DNA from: Nocardia vulneris
GTDB taxonomy: Bacteria > Actinomycetota > Actinomycetes > Mycobacteriales > Mycobacteriaceae
Assembly: GCF_001613425.1 (NCBI RefSeq)
Contig: NZ_BDCI01000053.1
Coordinates: 22,374 to 86,373, forward strand
Direction: 5' to 3'
Length of the DNA: 64,000 nucleotides
Made by a program: the position numbers and the translations under genes. Of the stretch, positions 49,070-58,255 are shown one piece after another. Every line of letters begins with the position of its first letter. Position 1 is the first letter of the stretch. Below the pieces are notes generated by a model, which did no database searches, was not told the DNA's origin, and saw only the letters and a list, made by a program, of their open reading frames with translations.

Positions 49070-50167
49070 GTGAGCACTCCATCCACCGCCGCAAAGGGCC
49101 CGCTCGCGGGCATCAAGGTCATCGAGCTCGCCGGGATCGGACCGGGTCCGCACGCCGCATTGCTGCTTGCCGATCTGGGCGCCGACGTGGTGCGGGTACA
49201 GCGGGCCGGGCAGCTGCCGGGCGGGTTCGACCGCCCGCAGCTGCGCGGGCGCACCATCGTCGAGGCCAACCTCAAGGATCCGGCCGATATCGAGAAGGTG
49301 CTCGGGCTCATCGAGAAAGCCGACGTGCTGATCGAGGGCTTCCGGCCGGGCGTCACCGAACGGATGGGTCTCGGCCCGGACGAGGCGCTGGCCCGCAACC
49401 CGCGACTGATCTACGGCCGGATGACCGGCTGGGGCCAGGAGGGCCCGCTCGCCGATCGCGCCGGGCACGACATCAACTACATCTCCATCACCGGCGTGCT
49501 GCACGCGATCGGCCGCAAGGGCGAGCGCCCGGTGCCGCCGTTGAACATGGTCGGCGATTTCGGCGGCGGCTCGATGTTCCTGGTCTTCGGTCTGCTCGCC
49601 GCACTGGTCGAGCGGCAGAGCTCGGGCAAGGGGCAGGTCGTCGACGCGGCGATGGTCGATGGGGCGCTGGCCCTTTCGCACATGATCTGGGGCATGCGCG
49701 GCCACGGGGCGTGGTCCGACGAGCGCGGCGTGAACCTGCTCGACACCGGCATGTCGTTCTACGACACCTACGAGACCGCCGACGGCAAGTACATGGCGGT
49801 GGGCGCGATCGAACCGCAGTTCTACGCGCAACTGCTCGCCGGGCTGGAAGTCGACCCGGAGGGCCTGCCCTACCAGATCGACCCCGCCGGTCAGGAAACG
49901 CTGAAAAAGGTGTTCACCGAACGGTTCCGGGACAAGACCAGGGACGAGTGGACGGCGATCTTCGCGGGCACCGACGCCTGCGTCACGCCGGTGCTCACGT
50001 TCGAAGAGGCCACGCAGAACGAGCACATCGCGGCCCGCGGCTCGCTGATCGAGGTCGACGACATCACCCAGCACGCCCCCGCACCGCGCTTCTCCCGCAC
50101 TCCGAACGGCGTCCCCACGCCGCCGCCGTCCGTCGCGACCCCGATCGAAACCGTTTGGGCGGACTGA
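49070..50167 (+). CDS. mcr: Alpha-methylacyl-CoA racemase (CaiB/BaiF family III)
   Basis: 365 residues. GIKVIELAGIGPGPHAALLLADLGADVVRV opens the family III CoA-transferase fold. The catalytic residues of mycobacterial MCR (His126, Asp156, Glu241) correspond here to His133 in RAGHDINY, Asp163 in NMVGDFGGG and Glu248 in VGAIEPQFY, a constant offset of seven. It interconverts 2R and 2S methylacyl-CoAs, needed for beta-oxidation of methyl-branched chains and sterol side chains. GAGGTAGGG precedes the GTG at 49070. Confidence 0.92.
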   Translation: MSTPSTAAKGPLAGIKVIELAGIGPGPHAALLLADLGADVVRVQRAGQLPGGFDRPQLRGRTIVEANLKDPADIEKVLGLIEKADVLIEGFRPGVTERMGLGPDEALARNPRLIYGRMTGWGQEGPLADRAGHDINYISITGVLHAIGRKGERPVPPLNMVGDFGGGSMFLVFGLLAALVERQSSGKGQVVDAAMVDGALALSHMIWGMRGHGAWSDERGVNLLDTGMSFYDTYETADGKYMAVGAIEPQFYAQLLAGLEVDPEGLPYQIDPAGQETLKKVFTERFRDKTRDEWTAIFAGTDACVTPVLTFEEATQNEHIAARGSLIEVDDITQHAPAPRFSRTPNGVPTPPPSVATPIETVWAD

Positions 50168-50181
50168 GTTTTCACGGTGCT

Positions 50182-50205
50182 GGCCCCGGCTGATCAGCCG
50201 GGGCC
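50182..50205. terminator. Palindromic terminator between mcr and the MocR gene
   Basis: A perfect 24-base palindrome, arms GGCCCCGGCTGA and TCAGCCGGGGCC, 14 bases past the mcr stop. It can serve both convergent genes. Confidence 0.7.
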
Positions 50206-50215
50206 ACTCGGAGCA

Positions 50216-50247
50216 GACCACCCCCGGAACGGACCACCCCCGGAACG
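50216..50247. repeat. 16-bp tandem duplication
   Basis: GACCACCCCCGGAACG occurs twice head to tail in the non-coding gap beside the palindromic terminator. It is probably a local slippage product. Confidence 0.7.
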
Positions 50248-50335
50248 GGCGGCGGCGAGCCCGGCGAACCGCAGAGCTCGACCGGCTCGGCGATCCGCGT
50301 CACCGTCACCCAGCACCCAACCCCGAAAACTGCCG

Positions 50336-51841
50336 TCAGTAGCAGGTGAGCGGCTGCAACGGGTCGGCGACGCGCGGCGTCAACGCGGTGTAGGCCGCGG
50401 CAATCCCCTTGACCGCCAACCGCAGTTCCGGCTCCTGATGGGTGAACGGCAACCGGATGAACCGCTCGAACGCACCCTGCACACCGAAACGCGGTCCGGC
50501 AGCGAGTAATACGCCGTGGTTGGGCGCGGTGGCGGCCAGCGCGGTCGACACCGGGGCGGGCAGCTGCGCCCACACCGACATGCCGCCCGCGCCGTAACCG
50601 ACTCGCCAGTCCGGCAATTCCTCGGCAAGGGTTTCGACCAGCGCGGTCCGCTGCGCCCGCAGCTGGTCGCGGCGGCGGTCGAGGATGGTGTCGGCGTTGG
50701 CGAGCAGGTGCACGGTCGCCAGCTGGTCCATCACCGGCGTGCCGAGGTCGACCGTGGAACGGATGCCGAGCAGCTTGGTGATCAACGGCTGGTTCGTGCG
50801 GATCCAACCCACCCGCAAGCCGCCCCAGAACGACTTCGAGGCCGAGCCGATGGTGACGATCTCGTTGCCCTTGGCGAACGCGGCGACCGGGGGCTGCTGC
50901 GGCTCGCCCGCCAAGTGCAGATCCGCCATCGACTCGTCGATCACCACGGTCATCCTGGTTTCCCGGGCGATGGCGGCCAGTTCGGCCCGGCCGTCCGCGT
51001 CGAGCAGCAGGCCGGTGGGGTTGTTGAAATCGGGCACCAGGTAGGCCAGTGTGGCCGCGGTCTGCCTGGCCGCACTGCGGATGCCGTCCAGATCCCAGCC
51101 GTGGTCCGGTGTTTCGGGGCGCAGCGGCACCGGCACCGGTCGGGCGCCGACGTCCCGGATCGCCTCGATCGCGTTCGGGTAGGTGGGGTGATCGATGAGC
51201 ACCCGGGCCGCGGGCGCGGTGAGCACGTTCAGCAGCAGGCGCAGGCCGTGCTGGGCGCCGAGGGTGACCAGGATCTGGTCCGGGTCGGTGGGCAGGCCGC
51301 GTTCGGTGTAGCGGCGCGCGATCGCCTCGCGTAGCGCGAGCACACCCACCGGGTCCATGCCGTGCGTGCCGAGATAGGTCGGAATGCCCTCCAGCGCAAC
51401 GGAATAGGCTTCCTGCATCTCCAGTGGCGCGGCCATCGCGGCGTAGGTCATATCGATCGTCGGCAGCTCCGAGGCGGCCATCATCGCCAGGATGGACCGG
51501 GCCGGCTTGCTGCCGTCGTGCTGCACGTCGCGCGGCAGCGCGACCGTGCTGCGCGAACCCTGACGACTGATCAGGTAGCCGTTCTCGCGAAGCAGCGAGT
51601 AGGTGGAGGTGATCGTCGTGCGGCTGACGCCGAGGGTGGCCGCGAGGTCGCGCTCGCTGGGCAGGGCGACCCCGAGCGGTGCCCGTCCGTCATGGATGAG
51701 CAGCCGAATGCCTTCGGCGAGGGCCAGATACGCCGGACGCGTGGCCCGCCGGGTGGCCGGCTCGCCGCCATCCTCGTCCACGTTGCGCCACCCACCGAGG
51801 TCACGGGCCAGCGTGCCCGCGCCGATCACTCTCGTCGCCAT
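50336..51841 (-). CDS. MocR-type (GntR-aminotransferase) transcriptional regulator
   Basis: 501 residues. A GntR winged helix near residues 38-100 (RPAYLALAEGIRLLIHDGRA, LPSERDLAATLGVSRTTIT) is joined to a fold-type I aminotransferase domain: GIPTYLGTHGMDPVGVLALR, VTLGAQHGLRLLLNVL, VPDFNNPTGLLLDADGR and IGSASKSFWGGLRVGW with the PLP-binding Lys. Such proteins use PLP as effector. A GATACT box lies 7 bases before the ATG at 51841. Paired ACTGG(C/A)C sites lie between it and the divergent small gene. Confidence 0.9.
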   Translation of the reverse strand: MATRVIGAGTLARDLGGWRNVDEDGGEPATRRATRPAYLALAEGIRLLIHDGRAPLGVALPSERDLAATLGVSRTTITSTYSLLRENGYLISRQGSRSTVALPRDVQHDGSKPARSILAMMAASELPTIDMTYAAMAAPLEMQEAYSVALEGIPTYLGTHGMDPVGVLALREAIARRYTERGLPTDPDQILVTLGAQHGLRLLLNVLTAPAARVLIDHPTYPNAIEAIRDVGARPVPVPLRPETPDHGWDLDGIRSAARQTAATLAYLVPDFNNPTGLLLDADGRAELAAIARETRMTVVIDESMADLHLAGEPQQPPVAAFAKGNEIVTIGSASKSFWGGLRVGWIRTNQPLITKLLGIRSTVDLGTPVMDQLATVHLLANADTILDRRRDQLRAQRTALVETLAEELPDWRVGYGAGGMSVWAQLPAPVSTALAATAPNHGVLLAAGPRFGVQGAFERFIRLPFTHQEPELRLAVKGIAAAYTALTPRVADPLQPLTCY

Positions 51842-51884
51842 ACAGTCCAGTATCGAGGGAGTGGATATTTAAAGCAAGGCCAGT
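51842..51884 (-). promoter_or_regulatory. Two MocR-type half-sites
   Basis: On the minus strand ACTGGACTGT (51842-51851) and ACTGGCCTTG (51875-51884), same orientation, 33 bp apart, in the 61-bp region between the MocR gene and the divergent small gene. They resemble the CTGGAC direct repeats of TauR-like MocR proteins. Confidence 0.5.
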
Positions 51885-51902
51885 CGGGCGCAATCTGGTG
51901 GC

Positions 51903-52256
51903 ATGACCACCTTTGCCACCCTCCTCGTCGTCGCCGTCCTCGGCTATGCCATCTACCACTACCTGCCGAAGGGTGCCGAGCGTGCGTTCCGGCTGGAGCG
52001 TTTCCAGCCGCGCAGCCCCTTGTCGGACTGGACCGCGTCCTACTATGACGAGCAGCGGCGCTACGCCGATCTCGCCGCGATCTACGGGCGCAACGACACA
52101 CCGGAAGCACCCGCCGAACCGGTCCGCCCGGCCGCGCCGGAAACCGTCACCGACCTGGGACGCACCGAGCGGAAGCTGACCTCGGTCCGGTCCGAGGCCC
52201 CTGCTCGGCACCGGAGCCGCGTGCACCCGACCACCTTCGACAGGAAGGCCAGTTGA
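51903..52256 (+). CDS. Small N-terminally anchored protein, 117 residues
   Basis: One TM helix at the very start (ATLLVVAVLGYAIYHYLP) followed by a charged cytosolic or external tail, AERAFRLERFQPRSPLSDWT, YYDEQRRYADLAAIYGRND and an Ala/Pro-rich end. No family is recognised. The ATG at 51903 has CAATCT 6 bases upstream. It is divergent from the MocR gene and its stop lies inside an inverted repeat that includes the MocR-type half-site, so it may be part of that regulon. Confidence 0.65.
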   Translation: MTTFATLLVVAVLGYAIYHYLPKGAERAFRLERFQPRSPLSDWTASYYDEQRRYADLAAIYGRNDTPEAPAEPVRPAAPETVTDLGRTERKLTSVRSEAPARHRSRVHPTTFDRKAS

Positions 52257-52285
52257 ACGAAACTGGCCTTGTCTCACTGGACCTG
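52245..52285 (+). promoter_or_regulatory. Inverted and direct ACTGG(C/A)C sites before ogt
   Basis: AAGGCCAGTT (52245-52254) and AACTGGCCTT (52261-52270) form a perfect 10-bp inverted repeat; ACTGGACCTG (52276-52285) follows 14 bp after ACTGGCCTTG (52262-52271). The repeat can act as a hairpin ending the small gene or as a MocR site for ogt. Confidence 0.5.
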
Positions 52286-52311
52286 TCGGTGGCACGGTGC
52301 ACACTGACTAC

Positions 52312-52881
52312 ATGAGCGACCCGCGTTGCCTGACCGCCGAGGCAACCCTCTTCGACACTGCGATCGGCATCTGCGCCATCGCCTGGAGCGGTACGACCGT
52401 GATCCGGTTCCAGCTCCCCGAAGCAAGCCCGGGCGCGACCCGTGCGCGCATCACGCGCCGCCGCGCCGGCCTGCCGGACGACGAGGTCCGCGAAGAGACC
52501 CCCACCGGCGTGATCGCCGAGGCCGTCGCGGGCGTGCGCGCCCACCTCGCCGGCGAACTCGACGACCTGCGCTGGATTCCGGTGGACCTCAGCGGGATTC
52601 CGGAGTTCAACCGGGCCGTCCTCGAGGTCACCCGCGCCATCGACCCCGGCCACACCCTCACCTACGGCCAGGTCGCGCACCGCATCGGGCAGCCCGGTGG
52701 TGCGCAGGCCGTCGGACAAGCCTTGGGCCGCAACCCGATTCCCCTCATCATCCCGTGTCACCGGGTGCTCGCCGCGGACAACGCGCTGACCGGCTTCTCC
52801 GCGCCCGGCGGCGTCAGCACCAAACAGCATCTGCTGGAAATCGAACGTACCCCGGGCTTCGGCGAGCCGACGCTGTTCTGA
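52312..52881 (+). CDS. ogt: Methylated-DNA--protein-cysteine methyltransferase
   Basis: 189 residues. The active-site motif LIIPCHRVLAADNALTGFSA has the methyl-acceptor Cys149, and TLTYGQVAHRIGQPGGAQAV is the DNA-binding helix-turn-helix. It removes alkyl groups from O6-guanine in a single-use reaction. The N-terminal 80 residues are of the short Ogt/AtaC type without an Ada metal domain. The ATG at 52312 starts MSDPRC; an in-frame ATG at 52297 is possible. Confidence 0.92.
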   Translation: MSDPRCLTAEATLFDTAIGICAIAWSGTTVIRFQLPEASPGATRARITRRRAGLPDDEVREETPTGVIAEAVAGVRAHLAGELDDLRWIPVDLSGIPEFNRAVLEVTRAIDPGHTLTYGQVAHRIGQPGGAQAVGQALGRNPIPLIIPCHRVLAADNALTGFSAPGGVSTKQHLLEIERTPGFGEPTLF

Positions 52882-52993
52882 GCGTCGCCGTGGCCGGTCG
52901 AGCGCCGCGATGAATTTCCTGCGCCCGCCCCGTCTGCACGAGTACAGGCCGCAGCGAACCGCGGCCGGCCACCTCATCGAAAGTGAGACTGCT

Positions 52994-53812
52994 GTGCAGA
53001 CAGTGACCTCCGCCGACGGCACCGTGCTCGCCTACGACCGGCTCGACGGCGCCGCCGGAACCGTGATCCTGATCGGCGGCGCGTTCGGTTACCGGAAGTT
53101 CCCCAAGATGGTGGCGCTGGCCGAGACGCTGCATAAGCAGTACGGGTTGACCGTCCTGAACTACGACCGGCGCGGTCGCGGCGACAGCACCGACCAGGCC
53201 GCCGGGTACGACGTCCGGCACGAGATCGAGGACCTCGCCGCGCTGGTGGCGGTCGCGGGCGGGTCGGCCATGCTGTTCGGCTGGTCCTCCGGGGCGGGGC
53301 TGGCGTTGCGGGCCGCGGGGTCCGGGCAGATCCCGGGCATCACCAAGGTCGTCGCCTTCGAGCCGCCGTTCGTGGTCGATCACGAGAACTTCGTGCCCGC
53401 CGCCGACCTCGAGATCACCCTGCACGAATTGATCGCCGCCGGTAAGCGATCCGAAACGGTGCGCTTCTACATGACAAAGGCGATGGGCATTCCGCGCGGC
53501 TTCGTCACCCTCATGCGCTGGACCCCGTTCTGGCGCAACCTGCGCGCCACCGCCCACTCGACCGCCTACGACTGGGCCGTCATGCGCGAGTACATGCGCG
53601 GCGAGCCCCTGCGCACCGAGGACTGGTCCGGTGTCAAAGCCCAGACCCTCGTCGTCGCGGGCGCGAAAAGCGATGCGCTGCTGCGCACCGGCGCCCGCGC
53701 CATCGCCGCTGTCCTGCCCGACGCCGAGTTCACCGAGATCCCCGGCCTCAGCCACAACCCCGACATCCGCCTGCTCGCCCCACCCGCAGGCGAATTCCTC
53801 ACCACCGCATAG
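52994..53812 (+). CDS. Alpha/beta hydrolase
   Basis: 272 residues. ILIGGAFGYRKFPKMVALAE is the oxyanion-hole region, LNYDRRGRGDSTDQA follows, the nucleophile elbow is FGWSSGAGLALRAA (G-W-S-S-G), and LSHNPDIRLLAP supplies the catalytic His. It acts on an unknown ester, amide or halide. The GTG at 52994 is chosen because the fold starts two strands later (VTSADGTVLAYDRL); an ATG at 52910 would add 28 residues. It lies 112 bases after ogt. Confidence 0.82.
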   Translation: MQTVTSADGTVLAYDRLDGAAGTVILIGGAFGYRKFPKMVALAETLHKQYGLTVLNYDRRGRGDSTDQAAGYDVRHEIEDLAALVAVAGGSAMLFGWSSGAGLALRAAGSGQIPGITKVVAFEPPFVVDHENFVPAADLEITLHELIAAGKRSETVRFYMTKAMGIPRGFVTLMRWTPFWRNLRATAHSTAYDWAVMREYMRGEPLRTEDWSGVKAQTLVVAGAKSDALLRTGARAIAAVLPDAEFTEIPGLSHNPDIRLLAPPAGEFLTTA

Positions 53813-53952
53813 ACTTCCGCACCGGCCACCGCGCCCCGCTCCGGCCCGGCACCACGGCACAGCCTCCGTACGGGTCTGGGCCTCCCGCTCTCGCTCAGGG
53901 CTGGCACACGGCACAGCTCCGGCCACCGCACCGGCCCGGCAGCGGGCTCGGG

Positions 53953-56553
53953 TCAGGGGGTGGATTCGCCGCGCATGAGGGCGCCGAGGGATTCGCGGTC
54001 GGTGACGTCCATCTTGATGCAGGCGCGGTAGAGGTGACCTTCGACGGTGCGGACGGAAACGGTGAGGCGGTCGGCGATCTGACGGTTGGACAGGCCGGCG
54101 GCGACGAGGTTCGCGATCTCGCGTTCGCGGGCGGTGAGCGGGAGCGGCTGGGCCGCCTGCCGCAATGCCGGGGTGCTCGCCCCACCGCAGGCCGCCGCGA
54201 GCCGGTTCGCCGCAGCGGCGGATTCGAGCAGGCGACGGCGATCCCCGGCGCGTTCGTGCGCCGACGCGGCCTGCGCGGAGGCGTCGGCCGCGGAGAGCAG
54301 GGCGCCGAGCTGCTCGAATTCCGCTGCGGCAGCGTCTAATCCGGGTCCGTCGTGCGCCGCGAGGGCGACCGCGTGCCTGGCTTGCACCTGCACCAGCTTG
54401 CCGTCCACCATGGCCGCCAGGTCCGCCAATCGGCCTGCGGCGGAATGCTCCCCGAAGCGGGCGGCGGCGTGCAGCGCCATGGCCTCGATGCCGTGTTGAT
54501 TGGAGCGGGCGGCGGCGTCGGCCGCCCCCATCGCGAGCCGGATGGCCGGGGTGACGGTGCCCTCGGCGGCCGCGTGCCAGGCGCGGGCGACTTCGAGCTG
54601 CGGCTCGTACACGGCACTGTGCCTGCCGCCACGTGCGGTGGCCTCGGCGATCGCCTCGGCGGCCTCGGTCGCCCGGCCGAGTGCCGAATACGCCTCGGCG
54701 AGCCGGATTCTCGCCGGGAACATCCAGGCCGCCGCACCTTCCGCGGCGAGCGCGGCCAACGCCTGCTCCAGGTTCTCGATGCCGTCCGGGAAATGTCCCT
54801 GTGCCACGTCGACGGTGCCCTGCAGGATCTTCGACATGCCCCACGCCAGGTACTGCCCCGGTGCGGAATAGCCGAAATAGTCTGCGGCACAACGGCGTGC
54901 GGCCGCCAGCTGGCCGGTCAACACCAGCCCGAGCACCTCGGCATGGGTGGACATGAAGCGGTTGAGGCCGTCGATCTCGGTCTCCACCTCGTGCCCGCGG
55001 ACCGCGTACTGTTGCGCCGCATCGCCTTTGCCCATCAGTGCTAAGGCCAGTCCGCCGCCGAAGGAGGCCCACCAGACCGCCCAAGCCGGCGCGCCCTTGA
55101 CGTTGATCGCCTTCTCGGCCTCGGCGATCGCGATTTCGATCCGGTTCTCGTTCACCGCGCAGGCGGAGGCGAGTCCGTCGAGCAGCGCCACGTTCTTCGG
55201 ATGCTTTGTCTTGCCGCGGACCAGAGTGAGCACCTCGTCGGCGAGATCGGCATCGCCCATGGCCCACAACAGGTTCGCCACCCGCGTGCTACCCCACCGG
55301 ACCAGCTGCACCTCGCTGAGTTCGTCGGGGTCGAAGCTGGCGAGCATGCGTTCGGCTTCGATCCGATGCCCCTGCCACAGCAGCGCCCGCGCGAGCAGAT
55401 CGGCGGACTCGACCCCGCCGCGCCGTTCCACCGCGGCCCGGGCGAAACGCTCCCCGAGCGGCAGGTTCGCCAAGCCGATCGCATCGGCGGCGGCCGCCTC
55501 GAACAATTCGAGGTCGGCGGATTTGTCACTGTCCAAAGCCAATTCGGCGAGCCGGATGCGATCGGCGGCGGAATTGATCGGCCGCTCCTTCAGCGAGGAG
55601 TACAGCCGCCCGCGCAACCGCCGCGCCGAGGCGATGCCGAGCCTGCGCCGGATCACCTCGCCGAAGAGTGGATGGTTGTACCGCACGATCAGCTGGTGCG
55701 AATTCTGCACAACCCGGATCACGCCCCGGGTTTCGGCGGCCTCCACCGCTTCCTCGCCGGCCAGTTCGGACAGCACGTCGAGGTCGATCGGCTCGCAGAA
55801 GGTGAGCAGTTCCAGGACGTGCAGTACGTCGTCGGGCAGTTGCTCGACCCGATCTTCCAGCAGCGCAGCCAGTTCCGAGGTGACCGCGGCCCGGCCGCGC
55901 AGCTGCCAGACGCCGTTCACCTGACGCAGCGAACCCGCCTCGAGCGCCCCCTCGACCAAATGCCGCAGGAACAACGCGTTTCCGCCGGAGGACTCCCACA
56001 TCAGGTTGGCGGTGAAGCCTTCCAGCTGCCCGCCCAGCATCGATTCGACCAGGTCCACACTCTGGCGCTGACTGAACGGATTCAGGTCGATGCGCAGCAG
56101 GTGACCGTCTTTCCACAGCGAGGTGACCGCGTCGGGCACCTGCACCCCGCTGCGCACCGTGGCCACGATGTGCGCCGCCTTGTCGATGGCCAGCTGCAGC
56201 AGCAGGGTGGCCGACAGCTGGTCGAGCAAATGGGCGTCGTCGACACCGATGATGGTGTGCCCGTCCGCGAGCAACGCTTCGCGCGCGGCGGACATGAACG
56301 TCACCGGATCGTGCGCCGTATAAACGCCGACCATGTGCGCGAACACCCCCAACGGAATGCTGCGCGCCGATTCGGTGCCCGCGACCCAGCGGATGTTGCC
56401 GCCGACCGCCGCGGTCGCCTGCCTGGCCAGCGTGGTTTTCCCGACACCGGCATCACCGGTGAGGACCGCGCCGACATGCGCCCTGCCGGTGAGGGCCGCG
56501 CGGATCGCCTCGAACTCGGTCTCGCGCTCGATCATCGGCCAGTTCCGAGCCAT
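53953..56553 (-). CDS. LAL-type LuxR-family ATPase regulator
   Basis: 866 residues in the MalT/LAL layout. An STAND-type NTPase comes first, with Walker A GDAGVGKTTLARQA near residues 33-46 and Walker B TIIGVDDAHLLDQ. A long helical, TPR-like middle runs about 330-790, and a C-terminal LuxR HTH covers about 800-862: LTAREREIANLVAAGLSNRQIADRLTVSVRTVEGHLYRA. It should be an ATP-dependent activator of unknown target. A TACAGT -10 (56561-56566) ends 7 bases before the ATG, so it is probably leaderless. Confidence 0.92.
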   Translation of the reverse strand: MARNWPMIERETEFEAIRAALTGRAHVGAVLTGDAGVGKTTLARQATAAVGGNIRWVAGTESARSIPLGVFAHMVGVYTAHDPVTFMSAAREALLADGHTIIGVDDAHLLDQLSATLLLQLAIDKAAHIVATVRSGVQVPDAVTSLWKDGHLLRIDLNPFSQRQSVDLVESMLGGQLEGFTANLMWESSGGNALFLRHLVEGALEAGSLRQVNGVWQLRGRAAVTSELAALLEDRVEQLPDDVLHVLELLTFCEPIDLDVLSELAGEEAVEAAETRGVIRVVQNSHQLIVRYNHPLFGEVIRRRLGIASARRLRGRLYSSLKERPINSAADRIRLAELALDSDKSADLELFEAAAADAIGLANLPLGERFARAAVERRGGVESADLLARALLWQGHRIEAERMLASFDPDELSEVQLVRWGSTRVANLLWAMGDADLADEVLTLVRGKTKHPKNVALLDGLASACAVNENRIEIAIAEAEKAINVKGAPAWAVWWASFGGGLALALMGKGDAAQQYAVRGHEVETEIDGLNRFMSTHAEVLGLVLTGQLAAARRCAADYFGYSAPGQYLAWGMSKILQGTVDVAQGHFPDGIENLEQALAALAAEGAAAWMFPARIRLAEAYSALGRATEAAEAIAEATARGGRHSAVYEPQLEVARAWHAAAEGTVTPAIRLAMGAADAAARSNQHGIEAMALHAAARFGEHSAAGRLADLAAMVDGKLVQVQARHAVALAAHDGPGLDAAAAEFEQLGALLSAADASAQAASAHERAGDRRRLLESAAAANRLAAACGGASTPALRQAAQPLPLTAREREIANLVAAGLSNRQIADRLTVSVRTVEGHLYRACIKMDVTDRESLGALMRGESTP

Positions 56554-56609
56554 AGCTCTTACTGTAGTTGCCAGAGGTTCATGATCGAAGCCCTGCAGCT
56601 ATTACGCTG

Positions 56610-56643
56610 CGTCTCACCGCGGCGGTCGCGCGGCGGTGAGACG
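56610..56643 (-). terminator. Hairpin after purA
   Basis: CGTCTCACCGC (56610-56620) and GCGGTGAGACG (56633-56643), an 11-bp perfect stem with loop of 12, about 60 bases past the purA stop on the minus strand. Confidence 0.7.
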
Positions 56644-56704
56644 GACGCACCGGTCCGCCAAACCCTTTGAACGACGGCCGTTTAGGTCACGGCCGCCGCT
56701 TCGC

Positions 56705-57994
56705 TCAGCCCAGGACGTCGTGCCGGACGATGGTCTGATCGCGACCGGGCCCGACGCCGATGCAGGAGATCCGCGCCCCGGACAGCTCCTCCAGCCGCAG
56801 CACGTACGCCTGCGCGTTGGCGGGCAGCTCCTCGAAGGTCCGCGCCCCCGAGATGTCCTCCCACCAGCCGGGCATCTCTTCGTAGATCGGCTTCGCGTGG
56901 TGGAACTCGGTCTGCGTGGTCGGCATCTGCTCGACCCGCTCGCCGTCCACGTCGTAGGCGACGCAGATCGGCACCGTCTCCAGGCTGGACAGCACGTCGA
57001 GCTTGGTGAGGAAGTAGTCGGTGATGCCGTTGACCCGGGTCGCGTAGCGCGCGATCACCGCGTCGAACCAGCCGCAGCGCCGGGCGCGTCCGGTGGTCAC
57101 GCCGACCTCGCCGCCGGTCTTGGCCAGGTAGGTGCCGAACTCGTCGAACAGCTCGGTCGGGAACGGACCGGAGCCGACCCGGGTGGTGTAGCACTTGAGG
57201 ATGCCGAGCACCGTGCTGATCTTGTTCGGCCCGACGCCCGCGCCGACCGCCGCGCCGCCCGAGGTCGGGTTGGACGACGTGACGTACGGGTAGGTGCCGT
57301 GATCCACGTCGAGCAGGGTGCCCTGCGAGCCTTCCAGGAGCACGGTCTCGCCGCGCTCGAGCGCCACGTTGAGCTTCAGCCGGGTGTCGGCGATCCGGTG
57401 CTTGAAGCTTTCGGCCTGCGCGAGCACCTCGTCGACCACCTGCTGCGGGTCGAGCGCGCGGCGGTTGTAGATCTTGACCAGCACCTGGTTCTTGAACTCC
57501 AGCGCGGCCTCGACCTTCTGGGTGAGGATCTTCTCGTCCAGTACATCGGCGACGCGCACCCCGACGCGGGCGACCTTGTCCTGGTAGCAGGGGCCGATGC
57601 CGCGGCCGGTGGTGCCGATCTTCTTGTTGCCGAGGAAGCGTTCGGTGACCTTATCGATGGCCACGTGGTACGGCATGATCAGGTGCGCGTCGGCGGAGAG
57701 CAGCAGACCGGAGGTGTCGACCCCGCGTTCTTCCAGTCCGGCGAGTTCGTCGAGCAGCACGCCCGGGTCGATGACGACGCCGTTGCCGATGACATTCGTC
57801 ACGCCGGGGGTGAGGATGCCGGAGGGGATCAGATGCAGCGCGAAATTGTCGCCATTGGGCAGCACCACGGTGTGGCCCGCATTGTTGCCACCCTGGTATC
57901 GGACCACCCATTGCACCCGGCCACCGAGTAGATCGGTCGCTTTGCCCTTACCTTCGTCGCCCCACTGGGCGCCGATCAGGACGATTGCCGGCAT
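56705..57994 (-). CDS. purA: Adenylosuccinate synthetase
   Basis: 429 residues. IVLIGAQWGDEGKGKATDLL has the catalytic Asp and P-loop, YQGGNNAGHTVVLPNG the catalytic His, IGTTGRGIGPCYQDKVAR the IMP loop, and VGVTTGRARRCGWFDAVIAR the C-terminal GTP/Asp region. It makes adenylosuccinate from IMP, aspartate and GTP. AGGAGA lies 6 bases before the ATG at 57994. It diverges from the Rv0358-like gene, as in mycobacteria. Confidence 0.98.
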   Translation of the reverse strand: MPAIVLIGAQWGDEGKGKATDLLGGRVQWVVRYQGGNNAGHTVVLPNGDNFALHLIPSGILTPGVTNVIGNGVVIDPGVLLDELAGLEERGVDTSGLLLSADAHLIMPYHVAIDKVTERFLGNKKIGTTGRGIGPCYQDKVARVGVRVADVLDEKILTQKVEAALEFKNQVLVKIYNRRALDPQQVVDEVLAQAESFKHRIADTRLKLNVALERGETVLLEGSQGTLLDVDHGTYPYVTSSNPTSGGAAVGAGVGPNKISTVLGILKCYTTRVGSGPFPTELFDEFGTYLAKTGGEVGVTTGRARRCGWFDAVIARYATRVNGITDYFLTKLDVLSSLETVPICVAYDVDGERVEQMPTTQTEFHHAKPIYEEMPGWWEDISGARTFEELPANAQAYVLRLEELSGARISCIGVGPGRDQTIVRHDVLG

Positions 57995-58255
57995 GGTCGT
58001 GTCTCCTACGGTTCGACTTGCAACACCCGGGCAGATGGCAGTCGGCAGAGCCGACCGGGCGGTATTCGCCGGTGTTGCAGCTACCTGCCGTATCGAGGCG
58101 GTGGCCGGGAGCACAGTCTAGTCGACGCGTCGTCAACAGCGTGGGACCGGATCTCGTCGTAGGCTCGACAACCGTGTGGCCGATGCCGGGCAGGGCTAAG
58201 GTTGCACCCGTTGGTCCGACGACGTCGGCTCGAACCGAGGAGGGTGTACGGCAGT

